Assembly (NCBI RefSeq): GCF_900232995.1
Contig: NZ_OCVX01000001.1
Span: forward strand, 29,670-93,669
From: Mycobacterium simulans
GTDB taxonomy: Bacteria > Actinomycetota > Actinomycetes > Mycobacteriales > Mycobacteriaceae
Direction of reading: 5' to 3'
Length of the DNA: 64,000 nucleotides
The notes below the pieces were generated by a model. It searched no databases, was not told the origin of the DNA, and saw nothing but the letters and a program-made list of their open reading frames with translations. A program made the translations under genes and the position numbers. This document shows positions 20,176-29,493 of the stretch, piece by piece (the first letter of the stretch is position 1; the number at the start of each line of letters is the position of its first letter).

Positions 20176-20853
20176 CTACCCGTCGATCTCGCCGATGATT
20201 CCGCGTTCGATGCTCGCTCGGGTGCTATCGGGCAGCACCAACAGGCCGTCGAGTTCGGTGCGCGCTAAGCCGTATGCCCGCTGACGTTCCTGCGGCGTCG
20301 CGGCGGTGTCGGCCGCCACCCGCAGCAGGTTCTGCGCACGCGCGAGGCGCTGCCGTTCCTCTCGCGAGAAGTCGTTTCTACCCCTGCGCATCGCCTCCGC
20401 TTCCGCGGCGTTGAACGCAGTCACATAGCTTTCGACCGCGTCGAGGTACTGGCGCGCAGCCTCGCGGTCGTTGAGAAGATCTTCGGCCCGGAGCGGCCGA
20501 TGAAAATCGGCCGACAGTTTGGCCTTGTGAAAGGCAGTCGTCAGTGGGTCCCGCATGTCTGTCATGACCGGGAAGTCGAGGAGCTTGGCCGGATCGAGCT
20601 CGTACTCCAGCCAGCGTGCATCTGTCTGGTCATGCGCGTCGATTGCCCGCCTAATCGCCCGCCAACGCGACGCCTGGTTCCCGGTCGTGACTTCGCGCGA
20701 TTCGGCACCCGCGAGGTCACTCGGTGAGCGGTCGCCAGACGCCTCGTTTTGCTGCCTCTTGAGGGACGAGAGCGCCCGGATGCCGGCATAGATCACGCCG
20801 ACTACCGGCGCGATCACGACCAGCAACTCAATCAAACGAAACAGCAGTCCCAC
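20176..20853 (-). CDS. Membrane-anchored hypothetical protein
   Basis: This 225-residue protein has one N-terminal membrane helix (about 6-26). A charged, mostly helical cytoplasmic region follows, with many Arg/Glu/Ala residues (coiled-coil-like between about 130 and 200). No catalytic motif is visible and no family is recognised. It lies 36 bases downstream of the SDR stop on the same strand and may be cotranscribed. Confidence 0.6.
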   Translation of the reverse strand: MGLLFRLIELLVVIAPVVGVIYAGIRALSSLKRQQNEASGDRSPSDLAGAESREVTTGNQASRWRAIRRAIDAHDQTDARWLEYELDPAKLLDFPVMTDMRDPLTTAFHKAKLSADFHRPLRAEDLLNDREAARQYLDAVESYVTAFNAAEAEAMRRGRNDFSREERQRLARAQNLLRVAADTAATPQERQRAYGLARTELDGLLVLPDSTRASIERGIIGEIDG

Positions 20854-20889
20854 TAGGCAAGGATGCCACCATCCTCCAGGAGAGCCGAT

Positions 20890-21687
20890 TCACCGCTTGT
20901 CAGTTTGACCGGCCGCGATCTCGTCGGCCGCCTTGGCTGCGATATCACCGGCCAGTCGCGAGGCCACCTCCGGGGCGTTCGCGGCGAAGCGCGCGAGCAC
21001 TCGCTGGCGCAGCGGCGCCACGGTGATTTCCCCACGATTGCGCTCGATGGCGTTGACGACCGCAGCTCCGACCTGCTCTGGCTTGCCCGTGCCGATCAGT
21101 GGCGGCGCGGCGGCACCCGAGTCGGCGAACATTCCGGCACCCCCGATCGCACCCGGACTGACCACTGAGACTCCGACGCCTGCAGGCCGAAGGTCGTCTC
21201 GCAGGCACAATGCGAAACCGCGGATGCCGAATTTCGTTGCGGCATAAAGTGAAGCACGCGCTGTCGCCGTTTTGCCGGAGATCGACGAGACGAACACGAA
21301 GTGGCCGGATCCGCGCTTGGTGAACACCGGAATCAGTTCGCGGGTCATCTGGACCGGCGCCTCGAGGTTCACCCGGATTGCCCGGTCGACCTGTTCGGCG
21401 GTGAAGCTGTCGAGTTTTCCAGAGGCCGGGAGCGCGGCATTCGCGACCATAACGTCGATCTCCCCAGCCTCGGCGAGCAGCGCCAGCCCGGCACCCGCCT
21501 CGGCTAGATCGCTCACGCTCGTCCGGTGGCCACTACCGGACAGCGAAGCCGCGAGCTCGTCAAGCTCCCGCGGCCGTCGCGAGCTCAGGATTAGGCGCGT
21601 ACCCCGGTCGGCAAGTGCCGCCGCGATCGCCCGACCGAGACCTCCAGTCGCGCCGGTGAGTAGGACGGTCTTGCCGGTTAACTCCAT
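20890..21687 (-). CDS. Short-chain dehydrogenase/reductase
   Basis: This is a classical SDR of 265 residues: TGATGGLGRAIA for cofactor binding, ANAAL in place of NNAG, a Ser of the VSSISG strand and YAATKFGIRG with the catalytic Tyr and Lys. The C-terminal part is helical and lacks a substrate-specific signature. It probably reduces or oxidises a lipid- or steroid-like alcohol with NAD(P); the substrate is unknown. Confidence 0.85.
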   Translation of the reverse strand: MELTGKTVLLTGATGGLGRAIAAALADRGTRLILSSRRPRELDELAASLSGSGHRTSVSDLAEAGAGLALLAEAGEIDVMVANAALPASGKLDSFTAEQVDRAIRVNLEAPVQMTRELIPVFTKRGSGHFVFVSSISGKTATARASLYAATKFGIRGFALCLRDDLRPAGVGVSVVSPGAIGGAGMFADSGAAAPPLIGTGKPEQVGAAVVNAIERNRGEITVAPLRQRVLARFAANAPEVASRLAGDIAAKAADEIAAGQTDKR

Positions 21688-21717
21688 CTGGACGAGGCTA
21701 GTCCATCGTGTGGGCGC

Positions 21718-22035
21718 TCAGTATTCGAAACGGTTCAACACGTCGTAAGTGCTGATCGGCAATGCAGCCACCAGCTGGTAGATGAATCGCACCGGAGTGG
21801 ATGGGATCTTCTGGTAGCCCGCCACTGCCGGCGTCCGCTCAAGGAAACGCAGCCTGGGATTCCACGTTTCCAGGTCACGGACATTACGGATCCCCCATTT
21901 GACGATCCCTTTGGTGAACGCCTTCGAAAGCAATGGACCCAGCGGTGAGACAGTATCGAATAGCATTTCGCCGCAATCGAATTGGCTTGTCAAACGCTCA
22001 AGTAGCTGGCGCACTTCGATTTCCGGCAGGTACAT
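21718..22035 (-). pseudogene. C-terminal fragment of an LCM-family (TcmP-like) methyltransferase
   Basis: The 105 residues begin at the conserved MYLPEIEVRQLLERL, which in leucine-carboxyl-methyltransferase-like enzymes lies in the middle of the protein. They continue with the matching C terminus (KWGIRN.RDLETWNPRLRFLE). The SAM-binding N-terminal half is absent; upstream sequence does not continue the family and hits a stop about 20 codons away. GGAAGGGAG precedes the ATG, so a short peptide may still be made, but it cannot bind SAM. Confidence 0.6.
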
Positions 22036-22215
22036 GAGCTCCCTTCCAAGGTCAGCATCGCCAGTTCGTCTGCCGTCACATGCTTCACCAAACGGCCGAG
22101 TGCACTAGAAGGTACGGACAGGCAGGGCTTGCGACACTCTTGTGCGCGATAGCCACGCAATAGGTGATCTTGATCTTTTGCGCATTGTGCTCAGGGGTGC
22201 GGCTCAGGGCAGATA

Positions 22216-22446
22216 CTAGATGAGCAACAGGACCGCGAGGGTGATGAGGAACGCGAGGACGCCGCACGCCGCCGCCCAGGCGCCAAGGGCGAATGCCTTC
22301 GCTTTCGGGAACGGCATGGTGGCCATACCGAGGATGAACGGTAACGCGGGAGCGGCTGGCCAGACGACGACCGCGCCAATGCAGGCAAATACCAAGCCAG
22401 CTGCTAGACCACTCAAAATCATTGCGGGAAAACGGTGATCGCCCAC
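22216..22446 (-). CDS. Small membrane protein
   Basis: The 76-residue protein is almost wholly hydrophobic, with two helices separated by a Pro-rich loop. The GTG start at 22446 shares one base with the upstream stop (TAGTG), so it is coupled to the preceding membrane protein gene. No family is recognised. Confidence 0.6.
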   Translation of the reverse strand: MGDHRFPAMILSGLAAGLVFACIGAVVVWPAAPALPFILGMATMPFPKAKAFALGAWAAACGVLAFLITLAVLLLI

Positions 22447-22784
22447 TACGAGCGCCTGGTCAACAGCTCGGGAAGCCCGATCGCGAACATAAACAGCAGC
22501 AAGACCAGGCCCGTGCAGGGTGCGATGAACAGTGCGACCGCCCACGTACGAACGGCAGGCCAACGCGCCAGCCGATACAGCACCAACCCGACAACCAGCA
22601 CCGGCACAAACACTCCCCCGGCGGCGACGGCCAGCCGAACCTCCATGGACAGAGCCTTGTCGAGGATCGACATCGCCTTGACAACAACGGCCCACAACAC
22701 ACCTCCGGCTATCGATCCAGCAAAAGTAGCTCGCACCCAATCGATTTGGCGTTCAACAGGTTGCGGAGACGGTGTGGACGACAT
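22446..22784 (-). CDS. Small membrane protein
   Basis: The 112-residue protein has three predicted helices after a short charged N terminus. It begins eight bases after the stop of the ESX-associated-like gene and is coupled to the next small membrane gene, giving a three-gene operon. The set recalls mycobacterial cassettes in which a WXG-like secreted protein is followed by tiny membrane proteins that may act as immunity or docking partners; this is inference. Confidence 0.65.
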   Translation of the reverse strand: MSSTPSPQPVERQIDWVRATFAGSIAGGVLWAVVVKAMSILDKALSMEVRLAVAAGGVFVPVLVVGLVLYRLARWPAVRTWAVALFIAPCTGLVLLLFMFAIGLPELLTRRS

Positions 22785-22792
22785 CGTTGTCC

Positions 22793-24208
22793 TTAACGCG
22801 GCAGGAACACCGGGGGGAGATCGAGCGGGTCCCGCACGACGACCTGGGGTGGGGCGCTGACCGGCCCCAATGCTGTTAAGTTCGACGGCGGCAGCACGGT
22901 CATTGGGGGCATCATTGGAGCCGGCACCGGATCACCCGGGACGCCAGGAATTGTCGGCCGTGGCATCTCGGGGAATACATCGTTGAACCCGGTGACAATC
23001 GAGTAGTCGCCCACCGTCTTATGAAATGGCAGGCCCACTAGCGGGCCGGAAGCGTCGTCGGTGAAAGACGGCCACGACTGCAACAACGGCACGCCGACCG
23101 CGCCGGGTCGGTCACTGTAAATCTCCAGAGCGGGGAAGGTGGTGATGTTCCCGCCCACGTGTGGGCCCGAAGCCGAGGGTGCGATGGCCAGGGTTCCGTT
23201 CACGCTGATCGGGATGGCTTTCGCTGGCGCCTCGCCGCCCGGCGAGAAGGGATCGGCGGCGTTGTACTTGATCAGCACCGAACCGTTGCTTTGTTGGGTC
23301 GCGGAAATATCCGGTGTACCGACCCGGACCTGTCCGGTATCGGCGTTGACCGACGGGTTCTGGCGGGCCACGATGATGCCGTTGTCGTAGTCGACAAGGA
23401 TCGACACTCGCGAGCCCTCTGGGTCGACGGTGGGAGAGAAACCTCGGTTGTCCCCGAGGTTGTTGTCGTAGGGCGGCCAACCAAGTTTGGGATCCCAGAC
23501 GTCGCGGCCGGGAATGAACATGTTGGTCCGGACGACTCCTTGCCCGGGAACGGGTTTGATTCGCCCCACCACGATGTTTGGCGGCACTCCCTGGTTCTTG
23601 GGGTCGTAACTGTGCGGGTCGAGGGCGGCGGCGGTATCCCAGTCGCTGCCGCTGACCGGTTCCCGACCGAAGACCTGCTTGAATGCGTCAATCTGGTTGC
23701 GACGGCGTTGATCGTCTCCGGGAGCTTCAGGTTTCCCGGGTGCCGGAGTGAGTGGAAGTTCGAGACCGACCGCCTGCAGACGGTCCGCGGCCCCATTGAA
23801 TCGTCCAATCGCGTCGCGTATCACCCCGCTGGCCTCTTGCAGGCGCCGATGGCCCGCGGTCAGCAATGCGGCTCTGCCCTTGGGGGTGTTCACAATCGGC
23901 CAGAGCGCTTTCTTGTCACTTTCCCAACCGGCCTGAACGCCCGCCATCCGGGTGCGCGCATCGGTAGTTGTCGTCGCCGCATCGTTGATGATGCCGGTCG
24001 CCGAAACCTGGCTCGCATGCAACCGGTTACGGTTGCCGTCCAGTCGTTTGGACACGTCGCGCGCGGAATCGCTGGCATCACCCGTCCACGCCGGCCACGG
24101 CGGCGCCGGGTTCGGGGGCGGCGGCGCCGTAACGGTCGCCGGCTCCCCGGTCCCTAGTAGTTGACGGAGCCCCACCAACGCCGCATCGATGGCCCCAACA
24201 TCCCTCAC
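22793..24208 (-). CDS. ESX-associated-like protein with helical N-terminal hairpin
   Basis: The protein has 471 residues. The first ~150 are helical with a Pro-rich insert and resemble the mycobacterial DUF4226/WXG100-like N-terminal domains (tryptophans in PPWPAWTGDAS and GWESDKKALW). A linker follows, then a beta-rich region of about 240 residues (about 190-430) without membrane helices. The C terminus is proline-rich. It is probably exported or surface-linked; a toxin-like C-terminal role is possible because a small membrane operon follows, but no catalytic residues were recognised. Confidence 0.55.
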   Translation of the reverse strand: MRDVGAIDAALVGLRQLLGTGEPATVTAPPPPNPAPPWPAWTGDASDSARDVSKRLDGNRNRLHASQVSATGIINDAATTTTDARTRMAGVQAGWESDKKALWPIVNTPKGRAALLTAGHRRLQEASGVIRDAIGRFNGAADRLQAVGLELPLTPAPGKPEAPGDDQRRRNQIDAFKQVFGREPVSGSDWDTAAALDPHSYDPKNQGVPPNIVVGRIKPVPGQGVVRTNMFIPGRDVWDPKLGWPPYDNNLGDNRGFSPTVDPEGSRVSILVDYDNGIIVARQNPSVNADTGQVRVGTPDISATQQSNGSVLIKYNAADPFSPGGEAPAKAIPISVNGTLAIAPSASGPHVGGNITTFPALEIYSDRPGAVGVPLLQSWPSFTDDASGPLVGLPFHKTVGDYSIVTGFNDVFPEMPRPTIPGVPGDPVPAPMMPPMTVLPPSNLTALGPVSAPPQVVVRDPLDLPPVFLPR

Positions 24209-24297
24209 TGACGAAACCTAACCCGAAACTGGAACTGGACCAACCGCCCCATCCCCGAGCACTATCTACTGAGACCTCACAACCGTCAGGAGATTCG

Positions 24298-25080
24298 ATG
24301 CCAAACCGATTGACCGGCAAGGTCGCCCTCGTCAGCGGCGGAGCCCGCGGCATGGGCGCGTCGCACGTGCGAGCGCTGGTCGCCGAGGGGGCCAAGGTGG
24401 TGTTCGGCGACATACTTGACGACGAGGGAAGAGCCGTGGCGGCCGAAGTCGGCGACGCCGCGCGTTACCTCCACCTCGACGTCACCGAGCCCGATCAATG
24501 GGCCGCCGCGGTCCAGACCGCCCTGACCGAGTTCGGTGGCCTCGATGTGCTGGTGAACAACGCCGGCATCATCAACGTCGGGATGCTCGAGGACTATGCG
24601 TTGTCCGAATGGCAGCGAATCCTGGATGTCAACCTCACCGGTGTGTTCCTGGGCATCCGGGCTGTCGTCAAACCCATGAAAGCCGCTGGCCGCGGGTCCA
24701 TCATCAATATTTCCTCGATCGAAGGACTCGCCGGCACCATGGGCTGCCACGGCTACACCGCAACCAAGTTCGGCGTGCGGGGTCTGACCAAGTCGGCGGC
24801 TCTGGAACTGGGGGTCAACGGAATCCGGGTGAACTCCATCCACCCAGGGCTCATCAAGACACCGATGACCGAATGGGTGCCCGAGGACCTTTTCCAGACC
24901 GCCCTGGGCCGTGCGGCCGAGCCCCAGGAGGTGTCCAATCTGGTCGTGTACCTCGCCAGCGATGAGTCGAGCTACTCCACCGGCTCAGAATTCGTTGTTG
25001 ACGGGGGGTGCGTTGCCGGCCTTGCCCACAAGGACTTCGCCGCCGTCGATGCTGCCCAGGCACCGGAATGGGTGACCTAA
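24298..25080 (+). CDS. fabG3: 20-beta-hydroxysteroid dehydrogenase FabG3
   Basis: This SDR of 260 residues is very close to Rv2002: SGGARGMGASHVRALVAEGA, NNAGIINVG, SSIEGLAGT and YTATKFGVRGLTKS, with the same C terminus ending in PEWVT. Rv2002 is an NADH-dependent 3-alpha/20-beta-hydroxysteroid dehydrogenase. Ribosome site AGGAG lies before the ATG. It stands convergent to the amidohydrolase gene. Confidence 0.92.
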   Translation: MPNRLTGKVALVSGGARGMGASHVRALVAEGAKVVFGDILDDEGRAVAAEVGDAARYLHLDVTEPDQWAAAVQTALTEFGGLDVLVNNAGIINVGMLEDYALSEWQRILDVNLTGVFLGIRAVVKPMKAAGRGSIINISSIEGLAGTMGCHGYTATKFGVRGLTKSAALELGVNGIRVNSIHPGLIKTPMTEWVPEDLFQTALGRAAEPQEVSNLVVYLASDESSYSTGSEFVVDGGCVAGLAHKDFAAVDAAQAPEWVT

Positions 25081-25089
25081 CCGCGACAC

Positions 25090-26358
25090 TCAAAACGCGT
25101 CTGGATCGCGCTGTATGTCGACCGGTACGGGATGGCGGTACAGGCGTGACGCGTTCTCCCAGGTAATCTTGCGAATCACGTCTTGGGGAAGCGCGCCAAT
25201 CTCTTCATGGATCGTTTGTTGCGTGTGCGGCCAGGTCGAGTCGCAATGCGGGTAGTCGGCTTCCAGCATAATGTTGTCCACACCGATCCGGTCATACTGC
25301 ATGAAGGACGACTTGTCCTCCACCGCGCAGAACCAGAAGTTACGCGTGAAAACCTCTGCGGGAGTTAAACTCTCGCCCAGAGCTTGCCAGGTGCCATACA
25401 TCTCGTGGTAACTGAGCATGTGATCGAGGCGATCCAGCAAGCCTGCGACCCAGCCGATTCCGCCCTCGGACAAGCAGATCTTCAGATCGGGAAACCTGCT
25501 GGGCAGACCGGAGTACAACCAATCGACCGCCGCCGAGATCGCGTAGGCGAAGAACAGCACACCCTGCACATCCGGCGGCGCGTCCTCGGTGGTGGACGGC
25601 GACGAACCCGACGATCCGATGTGAAGATTCACCACCGTGCCGGTTTCCGCGCACGCCGCCATTATTGGATCCCAGTGTCTTGAGTGAATGCTCGGAAACC
25701 CCAACATCGCCGGGTTCTCGCTGAATGTGACAGCGTGGAAGCCACGCTCTGCGTTCTCGCGGATCATGGTTGCGCCGAACTCAGGGTCAAGCAGCCACGG
25801 CAGCTGGCAGGGAATGATCCGGTCGGGATAGGGCCCAGCCCACGCCTCGATGTGCCAGTCGTTCCACGCGCGCACCGACGCCAAGGCCAGATCGCGGTCC
25901 GCGGTCACCTGCTGCAGCCGCTGGCCCGCGAAGCCCGGTAGGAACGAGGGAAAGTTGAGCGAGGCGTAGACGCCGTTGAGGTCCATGTCTTTGACGCGCT
26001 CGTGGATATCCCAAGCACCCCTGCGCATTTCATCGAAGCGAACCGGCTCAAAGCCATACTCCGACACCGGTCGCCCCACGACGGCATTGAACCCCACGTT
26101 GGGCAAAACCTGACCGTCGTACACCCATGTCTGTCCCCCCTCGTCGGTGTCGACAACCCTGGGCGCACGGTCGGCAAACTTTCGCGGCAAGCGTCCGGTG
26201 AAGGTATCCGGGGGTTCAACGATGTGATCGTCGACCGAGATCACCGTGTAGCGGCGTTCCGCCCGGGGCGGATCAGGCAGAAACGTCACCGATCGATCCG
26301 CGCCGGTCTTCGCCGTGGTGAAGTTCAGGTTGCCGGCCAGTTCGTCGATCGATTTCAT
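25090..26358 (-). CDS. Amidohydrolase-2 family metal hydrolase
   Basis: The 422-residue TIM-barrel protein contains DDHIVEPPDTF (metal-binding DxH-like start), a central NLHIGSSG strand with a metal-binding His, and the late EADYPHCDSTWP segment with the active-site Asp. Such enzymes hydrolyse or decarboxylate aromatic or cyclic acids. ATG 26358 sits nine bases after AAGGAGA; a TTG two codons upstream is less likely. It starts an apparent catabolic group with the aldolase-like and AMP-ligase genes upstream on the same strand. Confidence 0.85.
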   Translation of the reverse strand: MKSIDELAGNLNFTTAKTGADRSVTFLPDPPRAERRYTVISVDDHIVEPPDTFTGRLPRKFADRAPRVVDTDEGGQTWVYDGQVLPNVGFNAVVGRPVSEYGFEPVRFDEMRRGAWDIHERVKDMDLNGVYASLNFPSFLPGFAGQRLQQVTADRDLALASVRAWNDWHIEAWAGPYPDRIIPCQLPWLLDPEFGATMIRENAERGFHAVTFSENPAMLGFPSIHSRHWDPIMAACAETGTVVNLHIGSSGSSPSTTEDAPPDVQGVLFFAYAISAAVDWLYSGLPSRFPDLKICLSEGGIGWVAGLLDRLDHMLSYHEMYGTWQALGESLTPAEVFTRNFWFCAVEDKSSFMQYDRIGVDNIMLEADYPHCDSTWPHTQQTIHEEIGALPQDVIRKITWENASRLYRHPVPVDIQRDPDAF

Positions 26359-26386
26359 CGGCAAATCTCCTTGCGGTGCAAGCTAA

Positions 26387-27160
26387 TCAGCTGAGGACGT
26401 CGGAATCGGCCTTGATTGTCATCCGTGCCGCACCCGCCCAGTACACGTCGGCGGCTCGCTCGACTAGCGATTTCTGCATGCCAGCCATGTCCGACCAGTT
26501 CATCTTCACCGGCTCCTTGCCGGTGAGCATGACGTCATAGGCCAGCTTGCATACGCGTTCGATCGATGCCGCCCGGTAGACCGCTTCGGCCAGGTTGCGA
26601 CCGGTTGCGATGACGCCGTGGTTGGCCAGAATCGTTAGGTTCGCGCGACCAATGTGGGCCGCGAGATCGGCTGCGCGGGACGGGCTGTCGACTTCACCGT
26701 CGTAAGCTTCGACCATGCACAGGTCATCAACGAACAGCGATCCGGTCTGATGGAGCAGGTCAGGCAGCCGTCCCAGTGCGGCCAGCACGCATGCGTAGTA
26801 CGGGTGATTGTGAATAACCACCCGGGCGTCGTCACGGACACGGTGTAGTTCGGTGTGGATGTGTATTGCCGGTGTGACGTCCCAGCGACCGTGGACCACC
26901 CGCGCGGCGGCATCCACCACACAGATATCCGACGCGGTGAGTTCGGACCACCACAACCCCCACGGATTGACCAACATGTCAGTCTGTCCATCGAGCTGCC
27001 AAGTGATGTGTCCTGCCATGTTCTCTGCGAACCCAATGGCAGCCAGGTGGCGGAAGGCCACAGCGAGAGCCTGCTCATTGGATAGCTCGACTCCGATCGG
27101 GGGCACTACGGATGGCGCCCACACTTCGAGGCCGCCTCGGCGTGGGTTAGAAACGTTCAT
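26387..27160 (-). CDS. Class II aldolase/adducin-family protein
   Basis: A metal-binding fold of 257 residues: HTELH and IHNHPYYAC supply histidines, and LANHG a third site, as in fuculose-phosphate aldolases and related decarboxylases. It could cleave or decarboxylate a small oxo-acid. The ATG at 27160 overlaps the upstream ligase stop by 14 bases; a TTG four codons earlier has less support. The overlap and 28-base gap to the amidohydrolase suggest one operon. Confidence 0.85.
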   Translation of the reverse strand: MNVSNPRRGGLEVWAPSVVPPIGVELSNEQALAVAFRHLAAIGFAENMAGHITWQLDGQTDMLVNPWGLWWSELTASDICVVDAAARVVHGRWDVTPAIHIHTELHRVRDDARVVIHNHPYYACVLAALGRLPDLLHQTGSLFVDDLCMVEAYDGEVDSPSRAADLAAHIGRANLTILANHGVIATGRNLAEAVYRAASIERVCKLAYDVMLTGKEPVKMNWSDMAGMQKSLVERAADVYWAGAARMTIKADSDVLS

Positions 27161-28760
27161 GATTGGCCTCAATCCTTACTCGAAGATCCTCGCGGAGTTG
27201 GCCTTTGGCGATCTTTCCGCCGGAAGATCGGGGTAGCTCGTCAACCACGATGAGGCGTTCGGGCAGCAACTCTTTGGAAACGCCCAGTGTCAGCAGATGG
27301 TTGATGAGCTCGGGCAAATCGACGCTGCGGGATTCGGCGAGTTCGGCATAGAGGCAAACCTTTTCACCGAACACCGGGTCGGGCATCGCGACCGCGGCCG
27401 CAACCCCGATGGCTGGATGGGTTGTGACTGCGTCCTCGACTTGCGCCGCGCTGATGTTCTTGCCGCCGCGCACGATGAAGTCGGATGTCCTGCCGGTGAC
27501 GCTCAGATAGCCGTCGGCATCGATTTCGCAGAGGTCGCCCATGCGCATCCACCCGTCACCGGTAAACAGCTTGTCGTGGTCGGTGCCGCCGAGATAGCCA
27601 AGGCTGGTCGCCGGACCTCGGCACGCAGGCTGGCCACGTCCGGTGTCGGTGACATCGCTGTCGCCGTCGAAGAGCCGAACCCGCATTTCGGGCACGATCC
27701 GGCCGGCGGTTTTCAGGCGGCGTTCGCGAGGGTCGTCCAACGTGGTCGCACTGAGCAACCCGGTCTCATTCGATCCGTAGAACTGCAGGATCGTGGCCCC
27801 GGTGAGATCCTCGAAGTCGGCGGCCGGCCGATATGGCAGTGCCTCGCCGCCGGTGAAGACGACACGCAGCGAACTCAGGTCGTATTGTCGGCACGCATCG
27901 TCAGCCATCAGCATCGTCAATTGTGTACTAACGCAACACAACACGCTGACCTTGCAGTGGGCTACCGCTTCACATGCAGCCCTGGTTGTGAATCGCTCCA
28001 GGATCACCGCTGTGGCGCCGAGGTAGATCGGAGTCGTATGCCTGGTCCATATTCCGAAGCCGAATGGCATCGGTATGAGGGGCAGGAACACGTCGTCCGC
28101 CGTGAGCAGCCCGTTCGCAACGGCCTTCTGGTGAAAGTAATGCCAACGGTTTTGGGTGTGTACCACGCACTTGGGCAACCCAGTGGTCCCGGAAGTGGAG
28201 TTGATTAGAAAGACGTCGTCGGGGCCCAGTTGCGACTCGACCGTTAGTGGCCTGGACTTCGCGTCGACGTCTAGAAATGGCACTCCCCCGTCGAGAGCCA
28301 GGACAAGTAGCGGCACTGCGAGGTCGGCGGCTACGCCTCTGGCCGCGTCGCCACGCCGTGCGTCGGTGACCACGATCTTGGGTTGCGCACTGGTGAGTAT
28401 CTGGCCGGCCTCGCGGGTGCCGGCCCGCGCGCCGATACCGACGGCTACGGCACCACAACGCTCGATGGCAACCAACAGCACGTGCGTGGCGGCGGAGTCG
28501 CCGCGCCATACCGCGATCCGATCGCCACGAGTCACCCCAAGTCCGCCCAGCTGCTCAGCTAGAGCGGTTGCCGCACAGTCGAATTCACGCCAAGTCAGCG
28601 AGACGCCGGCCGGTTCGACGTAGGCCGCCCGGTCCGGTGAGCGTTCGGCATTACGACGTACCGCATCCGACAGCGTCGCGTCGGACCACCAACCCGCCGC
28701 GCGATACCGGGTCGCCTCCTCACGGGTGAATGCCACTGCGTCGAGCGCGCCAGTGTGCAT
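27147..28760 (-). CDS. AMP-dependent acyl-CoA synthetase
   Basis: ANL-type ligase, about 537 residues from the chosen ATG. It has NSTSGTTGLPKCVVHT, FYGSNETG, TGDGWMRMGD, the GRTSDFIVRGGKNISA hinge and the C-terminal SSGGKIAKGQL lysine. It would activate an aryl or short acyl acid to feed the adjacent aldolase-like and amidohydrolase enzymes. The open frame reaches 28892 but would then cover the divergent TetR operator and start, so 28760 is preferred. Confidence 0.85.
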   Translation of the reverse strand: MHTGALDAVAFTREEATRYRAAGWWSDATLSDAVRRNAERSPDRAAYVEPAGVSLTWREFDCAATALAEQLGGLGVTRGDRIAVWRGDSAATHVLLVAIERCGAVAVGIGARAGTREAGQILTSAQPKIVVTDARRGDAARGVAADLAVPLLVLALDGGVPFLDVDAKSRPLTVESQLGPDDVFLINSTSGTTGLPKCVVHTQNRWHYFHQKAVANGLLTADDVFLPLIPMPFGFGIWTRHTTPIYLGATAVILERFTTRAACEAVAHCKVSVLCCVSTQLTMLMADDACRQYDLSSLRVVFTGGEALPYRPAADFEDLTGATILQFYGSNETGLLSATTLDDPRERRLKTAGRIVPEMRVRLFDGDSDVTDTGRGQPACRGPATSLGYLGGTDHDKLFTGDGWMRMGDLCEIDADGYLSVTGRTSDFIVRGGKNISAAQVEDAVTTHPAIGVAAAVAMPDPVFGEKVCLYAELAESRSVDLPELINHLLTLGVSKELLPERLIVVDELPRSSGGKIAKGQLREDLRVRIEANHERF

Positions 28761-28831
28761 TACCAAATGATAGGGAACAAAGCCGTGGCCCGCCCTTGGG
28801 CTGCCCAAACGCCGCATTGGCTGACGCACGT

Positions 28832-28849
28832 CATTGACATCTGTCAGTG
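28832..28849. promoter_or_regulatory. Candidate TetR operator
   Basis: TGACA-TC-TGTCA (28835-28846), extended to CA...TG on both sides, is a near-perfect palindrome between the divergent ligase and TetR genes. Its place fits a site where the TetR protein represses both directions. Confidence 0.6.
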
Positions 28850-28878
28850 AAATTCGATATGTTACCTGGGTGCCTTTG

Positions 28879-29493
28879 ATGACGTCTGGCACGAAAGCCG
28901 GCCCGCCGGGCGTACGGGAAGCCCAACGCCTTCAGACGCGGGCGCGGGTGTTCGATGCCGCGGTGGCCGAGCTGGGGCGAGCCGGACTGGCGGGCGCGGA
29001 CGTCGGTGCGATCGTCACCGCGGCAGGCGTAGCCCGGGGCACCTTCTATTTTCACTTCCCGACCAAGGAACACGTGCTGGTCGAGCTGGAGCGCGCCGAA
29101 GAGGCCAAGATCGTGGCGAAGCTCGCCGCGAGAACGACCCAGCGTGACGATCTGCTGTCAATGCTCACGCTGCTGGTGCGCCACGTGCTCGCCGCCGAGC
29201 GGCGATTGGGTCCGGTGATCTTCCGAGACATGTTGGGATTGCATTTCTCCGCGACGCGACCCGTCGAGGATGAGCTGGGTAAGCATCCGCTCGCCGAGTT
29301 TGTGATCGCCGCGGTCGCCGACGCGCAGGCCGCCGGGCGAGTTTCTCGGGACGCGGACCCGGGCGAGCTCGGCGTGATCTTTATGACGGGGCTCTTCGCG
29401 TTGCTGGCCACCGGCGCGCCCGCGTCCCGGGCGCGGAACGCTCTGCTGGACCGGTACGTCAAGACGGTCGTTCACGGGATGGGGGAACGATGA
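28879..29493 (+). CDS. TetR-family regulator
   Basis: A 204-residue regulator. The HTH is clear: FDAAVAELGRAGLAGADVG then GVARGTFYFHFPTKEHVL. The C-terminal ligand domain is all-helical. ATG 28879 is chosen (GTG 28870 possible) because longer starts overlap the palindrome. Its stop overlaps the diiron gene start by four bases (ATGA), so the two are coexpressed. It probably controls both this pair and the divergent catabolic genes. Confidence 0.88.
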   Translation: MTSGTKAGPPGVREAQRLQTRARVFDAAVAELGRAGLAGADVGAIVTAAGVARGTFYFHFPTKEHVLVELERAEEAKIVAKLAARTTQRDDLLSMLTLLVRHVLAAERRLGPVIFRDMLGLHFSATRPVEDELGKHPLAEFVIAAVADAQAAGRVSRDADPGELGVIFMTGLFALLATGAPASRARNALLDRYVKTVVHGMGER

